NCBI GenBank assembly: GCA_030837345.1
Contig: JAUPKQ010000123.1
Coordinates: 1-42,596, forward strand
Source: Actinomycetota bacterium
Lineage (GTDB): Bacteria > Actinomycetota > Actinomycetes > Actinomycetales > Kineosporiaceae
Length of the DNA stretch: 42,596 nucleotides
Direction of reading: 5' to 3'
The notes beneath the pieces are model-generated. The model did no database searches, had not been told where the DNA came from, and saw nothing but the letters and a program-made list of their open reading frames with translations. Made by a program: the position numbers and the translations under genes. Shown here piece by piece: positions 41,369-42,596 of this stretch; the stretch's first letter is position 1, and each line of letters starts with the position of its first letter.

Positions 41369-42421
41369 GTGGCGTTGAAACCCATACAGTCGGTACCCGT
41401 GGGTGGGTGGAGCGGACGGCGGAGCGAGCCGGGCGGCGCCGCCTACCCGAGCGACGTCCCCCCTGCGGACTCCCTGGATCTACCCCGCCGTCAGTCCGGC
41501 AACTCGCCCCAGGGGCTGACGGTCACCTTGCTGGCCGACTACGGCCTGCGCGCTCCGGCCTGGTTCCCCTCCGGAGCGATCGTGGCGCTGCTCGGCGAGT
41601 CCGGCGTCAGCCCGGGCAGCGCCCGCGCCGGGATCAGCCGCCTCGCCCGGCGCGGGGTGATCGAGAGCAAACGCCGGGGGCGCAGCACCGCCTACCGGCT
41701 CACCGCCCGGGCCGCCGCCGGACTTGTCTCCGGCGGGGCCGCGGTCGCGAGTTTCACCGAGCAGGCCGAGACGTGGGACGGGTACTGGACCCTCGTCGCG
41801 TTCTCCCTTCCACAGGAGGGCGACGCGCGGCGCCGTGCCCTGCGCAGCCGGCTGCGCTGGATCGGGTGCGCTCCTCTGTACGACGGGCTGTGGGTGTCCC
41901 CGACCCCGCTGCCCGACGGCGCCTCGGAGGACCTGGTGGGGGAGGGCCTCGGGTCGGTCACCATCTTCCGCGCCCGGTGCCTGGAGATCCTCGGGCCGGG
42001 CGGGCGTGACCCGCTCGGCGCCTGGGACCTCGACCCGGTCCGCGAACGCTACGAGCTGTTCGTCAAGGAGTGGGGCGCCCTGCGGCCCCGGATCCGGGCC
42101 GGTGGCCTCCGGGGCGCCGAGGCTCTCCGGACACGCACCGTCGTCATGGACACCTACCGGCACTTCCTCAGCCTCGACCCGCGGGTGCCGGTCCGGCTCA
42201 TGCCGCGGGGGTGGCCGCGGCAGCGGGCCCGGGAGGTCTTCGCCGAGGTGTACGACGGCCTCCTCGACGTCGCGCTGGAGCATGTCGTGGAGGCCGTGCG
42301 CACCTTCGACGCGGACGAGCGGCCGTACCCCGCCGCCCACACGGTCGAGGATCTGCGGTCCGGGGTCCTGAAGGGTCAGGCCGGGACGCCCGCGAAGGCG
42401 TCGACCAGATCCGCGCTGTAG
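41369..42421 (+). CDS. PaaX-family transcriptional regulator
   Basis: 350 residues. The winged HTH at about 50-110 includes LLADYGLRAPAWFPSGAIVALL, SPGSARAGISRLARRGVIESKRRGRSTAYRLT. The PaaX central part is WDGYWTLVAFSLPQEGDARRRALRSRLRWIGCAPLYDGLWVSP, and the C-terminal part continues to about 320. PaaX represses phenylacetate degradation in E. coli, but in actinobacteria members sit by many kinds of genes, so the target is unknown. The first 45 residues are not conserved-looking and no good ribosome site precedes GTG 41369, so the true start may lie further in. Its 3' end overlaps the convergent gene by 46 bases. Confidence 0.87.
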   Translation: MALKPIQSVPVGGWSGRRSEPGGAAYPSDVPPADSLDLPRRQSGNSPQGLTVTLLADYGLRAPAWFPSGAIVALLGESGVSPGSARAGISRLARRGVIESKRRGRSTAYRLTARAAAGLVSGGAAVASFTEQAETWDGYWTLVAFSLPQEGDARRRALRSRLRWIGCAPLYDGLWVSPTPLPDGASEDLVGEGLGSVTIFRARCLEILGPGGRDPLGAWDLDPVRERYELFVKEWGALRPRIRAGGLRGAEALRTRTVVMDTYRHFLSLDPRVPVRLMPRGWPRQRAREVFAEVYDGLLDVALEHVVEAVRTFDADERPYPAAHTVEDLRSGVLKGQAGTPAKASTRSAL

Positions 42422-42596
42422 AAGTGGGGGTCGGCGGCGAGGACGGCGGATTCCATGTCGAGGAGTTCGACGACCTTGTCGCCGACGACGATGGAGCCGA
42501 CCAGGGCGTGGTCGTCGATGTCGCTGCGGGTGCCGAGGCGTTCGCTGGCGATGTCGAGGATGCGTTCGACGACGAAGCCGACGGAACGTTCTCCCC
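42376..42596 (-). CDS. CheA/CheW-type protein, C-terminal fragment
   Basis: Open from the window edge to TGA at 42378-42376, 73 residues. The sequence reads ERSVGFVVERILDIAS, then GSIVVGDKVVELLDMESAVL, the last strands of a CheW-like domain as found at the end of CheA kinases or in CheW itself. The 5' part is outside the window, so which of the two cannot be decided. No other chemotaxis or flagellar genes are present here. It overlaps the PaaX gene tail to tail. Confidence 0.75.
   Translation of the reverse strand, partial: GERSVGFVVERILDIASERLGTRSDIDDHALVGSIVVGDKVVELLDMESAVLAADPHFYSADLVDAFAGVPA

Overview
The window is about 70% G+C. Genes are tightly packed and often overlap by 4 bases (GTGA, ATGA, TTGA). 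GTG and TTG starts are frequent and G/C dominates third codon positions. Together with PAS-GGDEF-EAL, PDGLE, PaaX and CBM2 proteins, this points to a soil-type, plant-polymer-degrading member of the Actinomycetota. I cannot name the genus. No rRNA, tRNA, IS element, CRISPR array or phage gene was seen.

Layout. (1) 1-1548: the 3' end of a hybrid histidine kinase (ATPase tail, two receivers, HPt). (2) 1748-8698: a six-gene operon for a membrane-bound group-4-like [NiFe] hydrogenase module (hyfB-C-E-F-G-I). Both metal-site CxxC pairs are kept, but no ferredoxin subunit, maturation factor or dedicated electron donor is present. (3) 8763-12597: a membrane-spanning HTH protein with an outside glycosidase-like domain that seems to lack both catalytic glutamates, an orphan ChvE-like sugar-binding lipoprotein, and a Ser/Thr-rich anchored protein. 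(4) 12620-19574, minus strand: a sulfotransferase, a CbiM/PDGLE metal-uptake pair preceded by a nickel-regulator-like (Nur) box, an alpha/beta hydrolase, an orphan family-5 solute-binding lipoprotein and a secreted seven-repeat RCC1 protein. (5) 20066-22687: GntR regulator, KDPG aldolase and KDG kinase. (6) 23020-27782: a c-di-GMP enzyme with an overlooked 25-codon upstream ORF, then a membrane M48 peptidase coupled to an unknown protein. (7) 28399-39762: the main uronate locus. On the minus strand, LacI regulator, sugar ABC importer (binding protein, ATPase, two permeases), altronate dehydratase and fructuronate reductase form one operon. Divergent from it are uronate isomerase (uxaC) and mannonate dehydratase (manD). 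(8) 39851-42596: a secreted CBM2-carrying esterase, a PaaX-family regulator and the tail of a CheA/CheW-type protein.

How it fits together. Regions 5, 7 and 8 describe use of glucuronate (and possibly galacturonate) from hemicellulose or pectin. An esterase opens the polymer, the ABC system imports sugar, UxaC isomerises, UxuB reduces, ManD and UxaA dehydrate to KDG, and KdgK and Eda split it to pyruvate and glyceraldehyde-3-phosphate. Regions 2 and 4 are linked by nickel: a [NiFe] enzyme and a CbiM-type importer with a Nur-like site.

The best candidate for something undescribed is region 3. It looks like a one-protein transmembrane transcription factor with a dead glycosidase as sensor, next to an orphan sugar-binding protein of the type that acts as co-receptor in ChvE/VirA.
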